Shown: positions 38,929-46,458, counted from the stretch's first letter. The stretch is DNA of 64,000 nucleotides from Mesobacillus jeotgali (GCF_014856545.2 NZ_CP109811.1:4272001-4336000), one strand, 5' to 3'. Numbers and translations are program-made. Notes: generated from the sequence alone by a model not told the origin.

Positions 38929-39066
38929 ATGTCTACTTACTATTGGCTTACACCAGAGGAGAAGCAAAGAAAGAAGAGGAGAAACAAAGTTTTAATGTAT
39001 ACTTCCCTCCTTTTCTTATCAGTAGTATTAAGCGCACTCATAACCATTCTGGCAAACCAACTATAA
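38929..39066 (+). CDS. 45-residue single-pass membrane protein under a c-di-GMP riboswitch
   Basis: ATG 38929 follows AAAGGAG at 8 bases. The protein has a polar and strongly basic first half (STYYWLTPEEKQRKKRRNK) and one membrane helix (MYTSLLFLSVVLSALITIL), so the N-terminus should stay inside. A short hairpin with T run (AGACCCTGGAG...CTCCAGGGTCT at 39076-39105) ends the unit. No family recognised. Its expression should respond to cyclic di-GMP. Confidence 0.72.
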   Translation: MSTYYWLTPEEKQRKKRRNKVLMYTSLLFLSVVLSALITILANQL

Positions 39067-39116
39067 AACTACCTCAAGACCCTGGAGTTACCCTCCAGGG
39101 TCTTTAGTTTTGAACT

Positions 39117-39173
39117 CACTTCACCGCTTTAAATCACTGGGGGTCTGACCCCCAGTGCGGTGCTGTGGTGAAG
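39117..39173. repeat. GGGGGTCTGACCCCC palindrome
   Basis: CTTCACCGC...GTGGTGAAG outer arms and CACTGGGGGTC-T-GACCCCCAGTG core, just downstream of the 45-residue gene and its hairpin. The remaining gap to 39408 is pyrimidine-rich and empty apart from the palindrome at 39327-39342. Confidence 0.9.
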
Positions 39174-39326
39174 CTTTTTATTTTCTTCTTATACTTCATT
39201 GTTATTTTCCCCGCCTTTTTCCTGTTTTCTCTTTAATTATCTTTCATTTTCTCCCCTTTTCATTTCACTGCATACTTATGAGAATATTTAAACAATTATA
39301 CATTTTATCCTGCTATACTCCTATTA

Positions 39327-39342
39327 AAGGTTGGCCAACCTT
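39327..39342. promoter_or_regulatory. 16-bp perfect palindrome upstream of the matrixin gene
   Basis: AAGGTTGGCCAACCTT is followed by AGTACTAG and lies just after a possible -10 TATACT (39314-39319). It looks like a dimeric repressor operator. No second copy is in the window, so the regulator is unknown. Confidence 0.45.
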
Positions 39343-39408
39343 AGTACTAGTTTTCCAAATGTAATAGATATGATCGTATATATAAATGATTATAAGGTGG
39401 GATACAAA

Positions 39409-39909
39409 ATGAAAAAATTCATTAAAAAAGGAATCATTGTCGGGGCTTTGGGAATTATGCTTCTTCCTTCAGGTGCATCGGCCCATTTTCTAGGCTACGA
39501 TTCAGTCGACGGCAAGGAAATCCGCTGGGGAACTTACCATGGAACTACAAAATGGACAACCGCCAGGAACGCAGCGATCTCTACCTGGAACGGAATCAAT
39601 CCAATCAATATTCTTGGCGATACATCCTCTACCATCGAGGATCTATCCTTTAAGGATGCTAATCGCTCAGATGTAACCTGGGCTGGATTATATAGCAATT
39701 TATCTGGCGCAGACAGAATCCAGTTGAACAACTATTATCTAAATGGCTATACAACCGCTAAGAGGCAGAATGTCTTCACACATGAACTGGGACATGCACT
39801 GGGACTGGCACATAGCTACTCTGATCAAATCATGCACAAATATGTCACCTCCAAGACTAGCTTAGGCTCACACGACAAATCTGACTACCATTCCCTTTGG
39901 GGCTATTAA
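39409..39909 (+). CDS. Secreted matrixin-like zinc metalloprotease
   Basis: About 166 residues: signal peptide (about 1-24, ending SGASA before HFLGYD), then a compact metzincin domain with HELGHALGLAHS, the HExxHxxGxxH zinc site, and the Met-turn DQIMHKY shortly after. It should be an exported protease. ATG 39409 has AAGGTGGG upstream; a longer open frame from 39331 lacks one. It forms an operon with the next gene (22-base gap). Its location beside the PlcR-like locus fits a quorum-controlled exoenzyme, but no PlcR box is visible. Confidence 0.85.
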   Translation: MKKFIKKGIIVGALGIMLLPSGASAHFLGYDSVDGKEIRWGTYHGTTKWTTARNAAISTWNGINPINILGDTSSTIEDLSFKDANRSDVTWAGLYSNLSGADRIQLNNYYLNGYTTAKRQNVFTHELGHALGLAHSYSDQIMHKYVTSKTSLGSHDKSDYHSLWGY

Positions 39910-39930
39910 TTTAAAGGAGGAATCGCTACC

Positions 39931-40488
39931 ATGAAAAAGATTACGATCTCACTAACTCTAGCAGCCGTCATTACAGGCGGATTTTTAGGTGCAAATTATA
40001 TAAATAACCAACAAGCAAGTGCAGATAACGTTGTCGTAAGGGAAGCACATGCAAATTTCATTGATGATTTTTCAGATAAAAGAAAGCTTGTAGGAGCAAC
40101 GGATAATGTTTTCATTGGAAAAGTCATCGAACAGGCTGGATCAAAATCGTTGGATGGCGGTCCAGAGACACAGTTTACAGTGGAAGTCATCTCGACGGTA
40201 AAAGGTAAATTGTCTGGTGAGGTTCTTGTCAATCAACAAGGGGGTTACCTGGAAAATGAAGAAGGAGAAACAGAACTTCTTCTAATTGAAGACGACCAGC
40301 TTCTTGTACCAGGTGAAACATATTTATTCGCAACAAGATACTTAGAATCTGAAAACTGGCATACTGTAGTCCCAGCTTACGGGGACATCAAAATCGACAG
40401 CGAAGCTAAAAAATCTGAAATTATGAAGGCCTTCAAGGAAGCATACAAGAACCAGGTTATACCAGCAGACTTAAAGGATAAAAAATAA
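39931..40488 (+). CDS. Secreted protein of unknown function, paired with the matrixin
   Basis: 185 residues. Signal peptide (about 1-32, ending QQASA), then a beta-rich domain: DNVFIGKVIEQAGSKSLDGG, FTVEVISTVKGKLSGEVLV, GETYLFATRYL, and an alpha-helical tail. The OB-like strand pattern ('IGKV...VEVISTVKG...V.Q.GG') is shared loosely with the protein at 49299-49895. AAAGGAGG precedes ATG 39931. It could be a chaperone or inhibitor of the protease; that is a guess from position. Confidence 0.7.
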   Translation: MKKITISLTLAAVITGGFLGANYINNQQASADNVVVREAHANFIDDFSDKRKLVGATDNVFIGKVIEQAGSKSLDGGPETQFTVEVISTVKGKLSGEVLVNQQGGYLENEEGETELLLIEDDQLLVPGETYLFATRYLESENWHTVVPAYGDIKIDSEAKKSEIMKAFKEAYKNQVIPADLKDKK

Positions 40489-40499
40489 AGTCGAGCTCA

Positions 40500-40531
40500 A
40501 AGGTGTAGATAATTTTCTACACCTTTTTTAT
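40500..40531 (+). terminator. Terminator of the matrixin operon
   Basis: AAAGGTGTAGA pairs with TCTACACCTTT, followed by TTTTTAT, directly after the stop. Confidence 0.9.
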
Positions 40532-40547
40532 CGGCTAGTCTGGCACT

Positions 40548-41054
40548 TTATTGCCGGAACATTGCCAGTTTGTCCTGCACCAATTGAATATAATCTTCCT
40601 TTTCCTGAAGAGTAAAAATCGCACCAGCCTGCTGCAGGAAATAAATACCCTGTGTCACATCGCCCCGCTCAGCAAAAATAAACCCTTTTTGATAAAGAAG
40701 CTCCCCCAGCAAATAATTCGAATCATTCTCAAGTGCTAAAGAAATCCCTTTGTCAGCGACAGATAATGCACTATTACCATCAGCGAGTTTGTAATAAATT
40801 TTACTTAAATTATAGTAAACCCTGATTAAGATTGAAAAATCCATTGGATATAAAGCTTTATTATAAATTTCCTGAGCTCTCAAAAATGATTCCTTCGCCG
40901 CTTCCCACGCCCCTTTTTCCCCATAGATGATCCCGGTACTATTGATGATCTGTATATCCTGCTCAGTCGCCTGGATGGAATCCTTTAAATTCAGCGCAGC
41001 CTTCAAAGCTTCTATAGCCTGCTCAAAATCATGGTCCAAATAGTAAATACAAAC
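40548..41054 (-). pseudogene. plcR: PlcR-like quorum-sensing regulator, C-terminal TPR part (split by IS element)
   Basis: 168 codons of TPR repeats: VCIYYLDHDFEQAIEAL, INSTGIIYGEKGAWEAAKES, YYNLSKIYYKLADGNSALSV and LLGELLYQKGFIFAERGD. The pattern follows B. cereus PlcR (IANIYAENGYLKKGIDLF, YNHAKALYLDSRYEESL). It has no start codon or ribosome site of its own; the first codon after the junction is GTT 41054. It continues exactly in frame from the piece at 42833-43204 when the element at 41058-42832 is removed. TPR domains of RRNPP regulators bind the signal peptide. Confidence 0.88.
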
Positions 41055-41057
41055 TCC

Positions 41058-41433
41058 CTCTATAAATATTGATATATCAACGGTTTGACCCGTTGGTGGG
41101 ATGTCAAAAAAATATTTTCCGACATACACCCTAACAGATATTAATAAATATGTGATTCTCTTACAATTGGTGGGTACGCTACGCGGTCACTACTGGATAA
41201 TGATGGTAAGTAGTGATTGTTAGATATACGATGCACAATGGATCTCTGCGTAGCTTATGATGACGTACCCTCCCATGTCTCTGGGCATCAAAGTGCCTAC
41301 ATTCCTTCGTTCGGTCTAGTCATAAGGCAGAGGCTAGCGAAGCTCCTTTAGGGACTCGAGGTCGGATGGTGTTTATAGTGCCAGCTTCTCCGTGTCATCC
41401 TGTTGTCTAGGTCTTTTAAAGGGATGCAGGACT
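41058..41433 (-). ncRNA. Candidate bridge-RNA region of the IS110-family element
   Basis: This 376-base noncoding end lies downstream of the transposase, where IS1111-type elements encode the bridge RNA that guides recombination. It is richer in GC and inverted segments than host intergenic DNA here. The plus-strand 9-mer GCTCCTTTA at 41341-41349 is identical to the element-host junction at 42831-42839, as expected for part of a guide loop. Exact RNA ends and folds cannot be fixed by eye. Confidence 0.45.
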
Positions 41434-42711
41434 TTACATAGCCTCTGCGAGACTAGGAATATCCTTCATCATTCGCTTTGCGTCAAACGCTTTGTGCTTC
41501 GTGCTAATCCCGTGGAGAACTTTTAAGAGTTTCCCGCATAGGACCACGATGGATTGTTTCTTGCGTAACGGATTGTCCTTACGATTTGTGTAATACTCAT
41601 GTAGCTTTCTAAAGGCATCATTATGACGAACCATAGGCATCATCACTCGGAATAAGAGCGCTCGAAGCTTTCTTCTGCCCCTTTTGGAGATTCTCTTTTG
41701 TCCTTTGTGCTGGCCGGATGAATTTTCCCGTAATGTCAATCCCGCGAGTTTGATTAGTTGGCGTGGATCTTCATAGTGAGAAAAGCTTCCGATTTCAGCG
41801 AGTAAATCAACAATCGTGGTATTTCCAAGGCCAGGAACAGTTGAGAGCCATTCGTATTCCACTGATGTTTTAACAAGGTCGACCAGGTGCTGCGTAATGC
41901 TTTCAATCTCCTGTTCCAACTGGTGGTAACGGCGAACGAGTGTGGCGATTTCAATACGGGCCATCTCCCGCCCTTCTGTTACCCCAATCGAGTCTGAAGC
42001 GAGTTCTATGAGTCGTATGGCTTTCGGCCTTTGGGGGGATTTGAGCCCCTCGACCTTACGGTAAAGTGCCAATACTTCATCCGGTTGTTTCTGATGAAGA
42101 TCGGCCGGAAATGGTGTGCACTCCAGGACAGCCATTGCCATCTTCCCGAATGACGGGAAGACCTGGGTGAACTCAGGAAAATAGCGATCGATCCAGCGAA
42201 TAATCATGTTTTTGACAGACCCAAGTTCCTCGGTCAACTTGCTTCTGAACGTTGAACCCACACGGAGTTCAGCCTCCATATCCTTTAGGATGCGAGGATA
42301 ACTGAAGCGCCCGTCCTTGATTAAGCGAGCGATTACCAGGGCATCCTTGCGATCATGTTTGGTTGGCAGGTTATCATCCAACTCCTTTGATCGCTTGACG
42401 TGCATAGGGTTGGTCATCGCCAGGGGAATGCCCCGTTCCTCAAGGAAATAGGCTAGATTTAGCCAATAATGGCCGGTTGGTTCAATCCCGACAATGACCT
42501 CCGTCTTTTTATATTCTTTCATGGCAGTCAAAATACGCTGGTAAAAACTTTCGAAACCCTGGCTGGACTGTAATACCGAGAAAGACTTTCGGAGCACACG
42601 TCCACGGTCATCGACAAAGCAGGCGAAATGTTTTCGCTTCGCAATATCGATTCCGATTACGAGTGTATTTTCGGTGACTTGATTTATTTTCTGATTTTGT
42701 TTAAAATCCAT
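41434..42711 (-). CDS. IS110-family transposase (DEDD recombinase)
   Basis: 425 residues. The N-terminal RuvC-like DEDD domain shows VIGIDIAKRKHFACFVDD (first Asp), EVIVGIEPTGHYW (Glu) and KHDRKDALVIARLI (Asp pair). The C-terminal Tnp_20 domain shows LSTVPGLGNTTIVDLLAEIG and LTLRENSSGQHKGQKRISK with the catalytic Ser, then the basic GRRKLRALLF. Length and both domains look intact. AAGGAGG precedes ATG 42711. The enzyme is expected to work with a bridge RNA from the element end. Confidence 0.93.
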   Translation of the reverse strand: MDFKQNQKINQVTENTLVIGIDIAKRKHFACFVDDRGRVLRKSFSVLQSSQGFESFYQRILTAMKEYKKTEVIVGIEPTGHYWLNLAYFLEERGIPLAMTNPMHVKRSKELDDNLPTKHDRKDALVIARLIKDGRFSYPRILKDMEAELRVGSTFRSKLTEELGSVKNMIIRWIDRYFPEFTQVFPSFGKMAMAVLECTPFPADLHQKQPDEVLALYRKVEGLKSPQRPKAIRLIELASDSIGVTEGREMARIEIATLVRRYHQLEQEIESITQHLVDLVKTSVEYEWLSTVPGLGNTTIVDLLAEIGSFSHYEDPRQLIKLAGLTLRENSSGQHKGQKRISKRGRRKLRALLFRVMMPMVRHNDAFRKLHEYYTNRKDNPLRKKQSIVVLCGKLLKVLHGISTKHKAFDAKRMMKDIPSLAEAM

Positions 42712-42832
42712 GTTGGAGTCCTCCTTGGTTACCTAAGTTAGGGGTCATCTCGGTCCACGATTTGACACCCCGTATCATACCAAGAGGGCTCTTTTTTGTT
42801 CAAGTCCCCGAAAATCCTTCTAACAGGAATGC

Positions 42833-43204
42833 TCCTTTATGCCAGGAAATGAATTGCTTTTCCTCAATATTTTGAAAAGATGGATGCTTCTCAAGTTTAC
42901 TGATTATCCTTTTTACTTCCCTATAGTCCTTCTTTTTGATATGTTCCCGTACTCTATATTTCGATTGGGTGACAAACTCATAATGTTCCTTGGAAATTTG
43001 ATTGATGAAGTGGTTGGTGTTGATACCTAATCTTTCGGAAATATTCACTAGCGTGTGTATATACGGACTGATTTCCCCTGTTTCAATCTTACTGATCTGC
43101 GATTGACTGCAAATTCCGCTGGCGAGATCTTTTTGACTGATTCCAAGTTTAACTCTTATGGAATGTATCGATTCACCTAGATTTTTAAAATTAAATTCTC
43201 CCAT
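42833..43204 (-). pseudogene. plcR: PlcR-like quorum-sensing regulator, N-terminal HTH part (split by IS element)
   Basis: 124 codons of host sequence from ATG 43204 (ATAGGAG upstream) to GGA 42833. It contains an XRE-type HTH (LGESIHSIRVKLGISQKDLA, then SGICSQSQISKIETGEISPY), aligned with B. cereus PlcR (LSENICHQSEVSRIESG), and the first linker/TPR helix ending QFISWHKG. After the junction the frame runs nine more codons into the IS element and stops. Joined to 41054-40548 it gives 292 residues; PlcR has 285. The truncated product may still bind DNA but lacks the peptide-binding domain. Confidence 0.9.
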
Positions 43205-43228
43205 ATGTATTTCTCCTATCCTATCTTT

Positions 43229-43250
43229 GAATATTCCTATAAGAATATTC
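43229..43250. promoter_or_regulatory. Inverted repeat upstream of the plcR-like gene
   Basis: GAATATTC-N6-GAATATTC, two copies of an 8-bp palindrome, 25 bases before the plcR-like ATG. A further 12-bp palindrome GTTATCGATAAC follows at 43251-43262. Candidate operators for autoregulation or another repressor. Confidence 0.45.
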
Positions 43251-43333
43251 GTTATCGATAACAAGGGATTTTATCGGAAAATTCCAACAAAATAACCCAA
43301 AAATCGCTTGTAAGTAAAAATACCTATAATTTC

Positions 43334-43345
43334 ATACCATGGTAT
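43334..43345. promoter_or_regulatory. Palindrome before the papR-like gene
   Basis: ATACCATGGTAT, perfect 12-bp palindrome just after a TATAAT (43325-43330) and 20 bases before the ATG. It is not the B. cereus PlcR box (TATGNANNNNTNCATA), but it is a plausible binding site for this divergent regulator. Confidence 0.4.
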
Positions 43346-43364
43346 ATTTTTCTCAGGAGGGATT

Positions 43365-43499
43365 ATGATGAAAAAACTATCTAAAATTTTATTCGGAATT
43401 GCCATTCTAGGTATTATGTCATTTGCTGTTCCTGTCGCCCAAACTTCCGCACATGCAGAAGCACCAACGCCAACTGTTGATCTGCCATTCGAACACTAA
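43365..43499 (+). CDS. papR: PapR-like secreted signal-peptide precursor
   Basis: 44 residues, with CAGGAGG upstream of ATG ATG (43365/43368). A signal peptide of about 31 residues (KKLSKILFGIAILGIMSF, then AHA) is followed by a short propeptide, and the protein ends TVDLPFEH. The B. cereus group PapR ends ADLPFEF and its processed C-terminal heptapeptide activates PlcR; five residues, DLPFE, are identical. Divergent from the plcR-like gene, unlike B. cereus where papR follows plcR on the same strand. A terminator (43569-43599) follows. Confidence 0.82.
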   Translation: MMKKLSKILFGIAILGIMSFAVPVAQTSAHAEAPTPTVDLPFEH

Positions 43500-43568
43500 A
43501 ATGCTCTAAGTTAATAATATACTTAAAATGAAATATTTGTAAAAGACAAACTAGAATGTAACCATTTT

Positions 43569-43599
43569 ACACGCTGGAATATCACAGCGTGTCTTTTTT
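43569..43599 (+). terminator. Terminator of the papR-like gene
   Basis: ACACGCTG (43569-43576) pairs with CAGCGTGT (43585-43592), followed by CTTTTTTT. Confidence 0.9.
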
Positions 43600-43783
43600 T
43601 GCGCAGCGCAACGAAATAATAACTGATAAATATCCAATGCTAATACAAAATTGTAAGACGATTGAAATTTATCATGAAAAAAGACCCTTTCTATTAAAAT
43701 CAGATATTGATATACTAAAAAAATGAGTGAATTGTTATATTTTTCTTCTTATTCCAATAAAAATAAACAGGAGCATATATACT

Positions 43784-44380
43784 ATGGTTTTTGATGGTAT
43801 TATTTTAGCAGTTATTGTCGGATATCTTCGGAAAGGCTGCCTTAAATCTCTTGCAACTTTGAAGTTAAAATTCGGCTGGGTATTCCCGCTTCTTTTGCTC
43901 GTCCAGATTGCCGTTTTTTCACTTCAGAATGAAATCCCTGCTCTTGGCCAGGCAAGTGGCTTTATATTTATGCTCGTATATATTGCAGGTTTGTTCTTTT
44001 TGGCAATGAATTGGCACTATAAGGGGTTTGCGATTATTTTCATAGGCGTATTCTTGAATTTCCTGGTAATGGCTGTTAACGGCGGCCGGATGCCCGTATC
44101 AATGGAAGCAGCTGTCATACTGGATCCAGCATATATTGAAGCAATTAAAGCAGAGCTATACGCGAAGCATGCCGTGCTGACAACTTCCACAAACCTGGGC
44201 TTTTTGGGAGACATCATCCCTCTAACTGACCCATATCCGAAAAATCAGGTAATTAGCATTGGCGATGTCTTAATGAATATCGGCATTTTCATGTTCATCC
44301 AGCATCTAATGCTAGGCCATTTTAAAAATAAACCGAAAGACGACGTCTCCTTTCAATTGAAAGGAGGTGAAACAAGTTGA
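43784..44380 (+). CDS. DUF5317-family membrane protein
   Basis: About 198 residues with five or six hydrophobic segments, among them FGWVFPLLLLVQIAVFSL, ASGFIFMLVYIAGLFFLAMN and FAIIFIGVFLNFLVMAVNGG. The loop GGRMPVS and the region NLGFLGDIIPLTDPYP are characteristic of DUF5317 proteins. Function unknown. CAGGAG lies before ATG 43784. The following 28-codon gene overlaps its stop, and a GGDEF/HD-GYP gene comes next, so a link with cyclic di-GMP or growth-phase signalling is possible. Confidence 0.78.
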   Translation: MVFDGIILAVIVGYLRKGCLKSLATLKLKFGWVFPLLLLVQIAVFSLQNEIPALGQASGFIFMLVYIAGLFFLAMNWHYKGFAIIFIGVFLNFLVMAVNGGRMPVSMEAAVILDPAYIEAIKAELYAKHAVLTTSTNLGFLGDIIPLTDPYPKNQVISIGDVLMNIGIFMFIQHLMLGHFKNKPKDDVSFQLKGGETS

Positions 44381-44463
44381 AAAACACAAAAGGTATCGTA
44401 CTTAACGCAATTATCCTTGGTTCTTTAATTATCGCTTTGACATCTGGTTTTAAACTAATCTAA
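44377..44463 (+). CDS. 28-residue hydrophobic peptide, coupled to the DUF5317 gene
   Basis: TTG 44377 overlaps the upstream stop codon and is preceded by the near-perfect ribosome site AAAGGAGGTGA. The peptide is almost one membrane helix (GIVLNAIILGSLIIALTSG). No family recognised. The coupling and the ribosome site argue that it is translated. Confidence 0.6.
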   Translation: MKNTKGIVLNAIILGSLIIALTSGFKLI

Positions 44464-44530
44464 TACTTAATCCTTTAGGGGAAGTTGGGTATTTCTACGA
44501 CCACTTCTCCTTCCTAATTTATAAATGTGA

Positions 44531-46375
44531 GTGATGGAAATGCATAAATTAAAAAATCCTTCCACAATATATTTAATTATCATCTCTTTAATTGGAATTA
44601 GTACATTCACCGCTTTGCACCAGGTTTATTTTGATGCAAGCGCAAAGACAGTTGTCTTGTATGCGCTCATTGGTGCAATAGTGCTAGTAAATAAATATCC
44701 TATTCCCCTGCCGCCTGATGGCAACTCCATCTCTATGGATTCCGCCATTTTCCTTGGTGCTTTATTTCTGTACGGACTGGGAGATACACTCGATGTCTTG
44801 TTCATATATACCCTGATCTTTGCAGGCATCCAATGGAAAATTAAATGGTGGAAGCATGTGTTCAACTTCTCTATCTATTCCATAATGATTATCGCAGCAC
44901 ACTTTGCATTCCTTTTTTTCGGCGGAGAAGTCGGTGATATTAATTCATCAAATATCATCCCTTATATTGCCTCTTTAACGGTCTATTTTATTTTGAATAC
45001 CACTCTTGTCAGCACTTATTTTTTTCTAGCGCAAAAAGAAAGTCTTTTGAATGTTTTCGGTGGCTTTCTTAGAGATAGGACATTCCAGGCCAGCTATTTC
45101 ATTATTTTCCTACTTTCGCTTGTACTAGCGATCCTGATGCAGCATGAACATATTTTCGGGCTTTTCTTGTTCGTTTCAATTGCACTTCTGCTGTCAGTTG
45201 CCTTTAACCAGCATTTTCAGGATCTCCAGGTGGTTTCACAGAAGGCAAAGCATGATTACTTGACCGGACTATATAATCATGGCTATTTTAAGGAACAACT
45301 TGAAAAAGAAGTTGCGTTACTCCAGGAACACTTCAAGCCACTAAGCGTTGCATTGATCGACCTTGATGATTTTAAAAAATATAATGACCTTTTCGGACAT
45401 GTCCAGGGTGATAGATTATTGAAAGAATTCGGCACGCTGCTTCACCAGCATTCAAAGAAACAGGAATTCCTTGTAGCTAGATACGGCGGTGAAGAGTTTG
45501 CTGTCCTTATGCCGAATAAGACGAAAGAAGAGGCATTCGCTTTCCTTGATAAGGTGAGGAAAACTATTAATGATACAGCATTAAATGGTGTAGAAATCCT
45601 TCCTTATGGCTGCCTGTCCTTTTCTGCTGGAATTGCTGAATTTGAAAAAGGCACCTATAATATTGCTGAACTTTTAAATAAGGCTGACCAGGCACTTTAC
45701 TTTTCAAAAGCACAGGGTAAAAACATGGTCCATATTTATGATAAAACAGATCAGCAATTGGATTCTTCCTACTCCTTTGAAAAACAATTTGAGGAGGCGG
45801 AGCAGCAGTTAAAAATTTTCTTATCAAAAGATATTTATACATACCGCCACAGCAAAAGGGTTTTTCAGTACTCAGTTGATTTTGCCAGGAAGATTGAGCT
45901 TTCGGATCATGAACGTCGAATTTTTACGCTGGGCGCGCTTGTCCATGATATCGGTAAGCTCGAAATACCGAGGGATGTCATTAACAAAAAGGGAAAGCTC
46001 GACCCTCATGAATGGGAAATGGTCAAGAAGCATGTAATCTGGGGAAAAGAAATCATATCTACCAATAAGGAGCTTCAAGAACTAATCCCGCTGGTAGAGC
46101 TGCATCATGAGCGCTTCGACGGAAAAGGCTACCCGCACGGTTTAAAAGGAGAAAGCATTCCGAAGCTTGCCAGGATGCTATGCATAATTGATTCTTTTGA
46201 TGCGATGACAACGGAGCGCCCTTACCAGAAAACGAAAAGCTTTGCCGAGGCCATTGAGGAAATCCGCTCATGCGCTGGCGAACAGTTTGATGCCTATTAC
46301 GCAGAGCAGTTTATCCAAATGATCGAGCAGCAGTACGATATAAATAGGAAAGTTGAAGAAGAAATTGTTGTATAG
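44531..46375 (+). CDS. Membrane-bound diguanylate cyclase / HD-GYP phosphodiesterase
   Basis: 614 residues. Eight or so N-terminal membrane helices form a sensor region (residues 1-230), followed by a GGDEF domain with HDYLTGLYNHGYFKEQL and an intact active site ARYGGEEF. A C-terminal HD-GYP domain has GALVHDIGKLEIPRDVI, and HHERFDGKGYP. It could both make and degrade cyclic di-GMP. Two cyclic di-GMP riboswitches lie 6 kb upstream. The start is uncertain among GTG 44531, ATG 44534 and ATG 44540, as the ribosome site is weak. A terminator follows at 46383. Confidence 0.9.
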   Translation: MMEMHKLKNPSTIYLIIISLIGISTFTALHQVYFDASAKTVVLYALIGAIVLVNKYPIPLPPDGNSISMDSAIFLGALFLYGLGDTLDVLFIYTLIFAGIQWKIKWWKHVFNFSIYSIMIIAAHFAFLFFGGEVGDINSSNIIPYIASLTVYFILNTTLVSTYFFLAQKESLLNVFGGFLRDRTFQASYFIIFLLSLVLAILMQHEHIFGLFLFVSIALLLSVAFNQHFQDLQVVSQKAKHDYLTGLYNHGYFKEQLEKEVALLQEHFKPLSVALIDLDDFKKYNDLFGHVQGDRLLKEFGTLLHQHSKKQEFLVARYGGEEFAVLMPNKTKEEAFAFLDKVRKTINDTALNGVEILPYGCLSFSAGIAEFEKGTYNIAELLNKADQALYFSKAQGKNMVHIYDKTDQQLDSSYSFEKQFEEAEQQLKIFLSKDIYTYRHSKRVFQYSVDFARKIELSDHERRIFTLGALVHDIGKLEIPRDVINKKGKLDPHEWEMVKKHVIWGKEIISTNKELQELIPLVELHHERFDGKGYPHGLKGESIPKLARMLCIIDSFDAMTTERPYQKTKSFAEAIEEIRSCAGEQFDAYYAEQFIQMIEQQYDINRKVEEEIVV

Positions 46376-46381
46376 GTGGTA

Positions 46382-46407
46382 ACCCCCTTTTTGAAGGGGG
46401 TTTTTGT
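46382..46407 (+). terminator. Terminator of the GGDEF/HD-GYP gene
   Basis: CCCCCTT (46383-46389) pairs with AAGGGGG (46394-46400), followed by a T tract, just after the stop. Confidence 0.9.
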
Positions 46408-46416
46408 TTTAACACA

Positions 46417-46451
46417 TTAAAGCACCGGGGGTCAGACCCCCGGTGCTTTAA
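46417..46451. repeat. GGGGGTCAGACCCCC palindrome, perfect short form
   Basis: Perfect 17-base arms around one A (TTAAAGCACCGGGGGTC-A-...), lying between two terminators of convergent genes. Confidence 0.93.
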
Positions 46452-46458
46452 AGGGATG

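Larger units (their letters stand above)
41058..42832. mobile_element. IS110-family element (IS1111-like layout) inserted in the plcR-like gene
   Basis: About 1775 bases. The ends are set by the host gene: TCC occurs at both junctions (41055-41057 and 42833-42835), and deleting everything between them restores WHKG-VCIY in frame. Subterminal inverted repeats GGGATGTCAAA (41098-41108) and TTTGACACCCC (42761-42771) match 10 of 11. The transposase leaves 121 bases upstream but about 376 downstream. A long noncoding end downstream and subterminal repeats are features of the IS1111 branch. No long target duplication is seen. Confidence 0.88.

Noticed and set aside
43334..43345. Canonical PlcR box upstream of papR
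   Set aside because: The palindrome ATACCATGGTAT does not fit TATGNANNNNTNCATA, so I only list it as a candidate operator.
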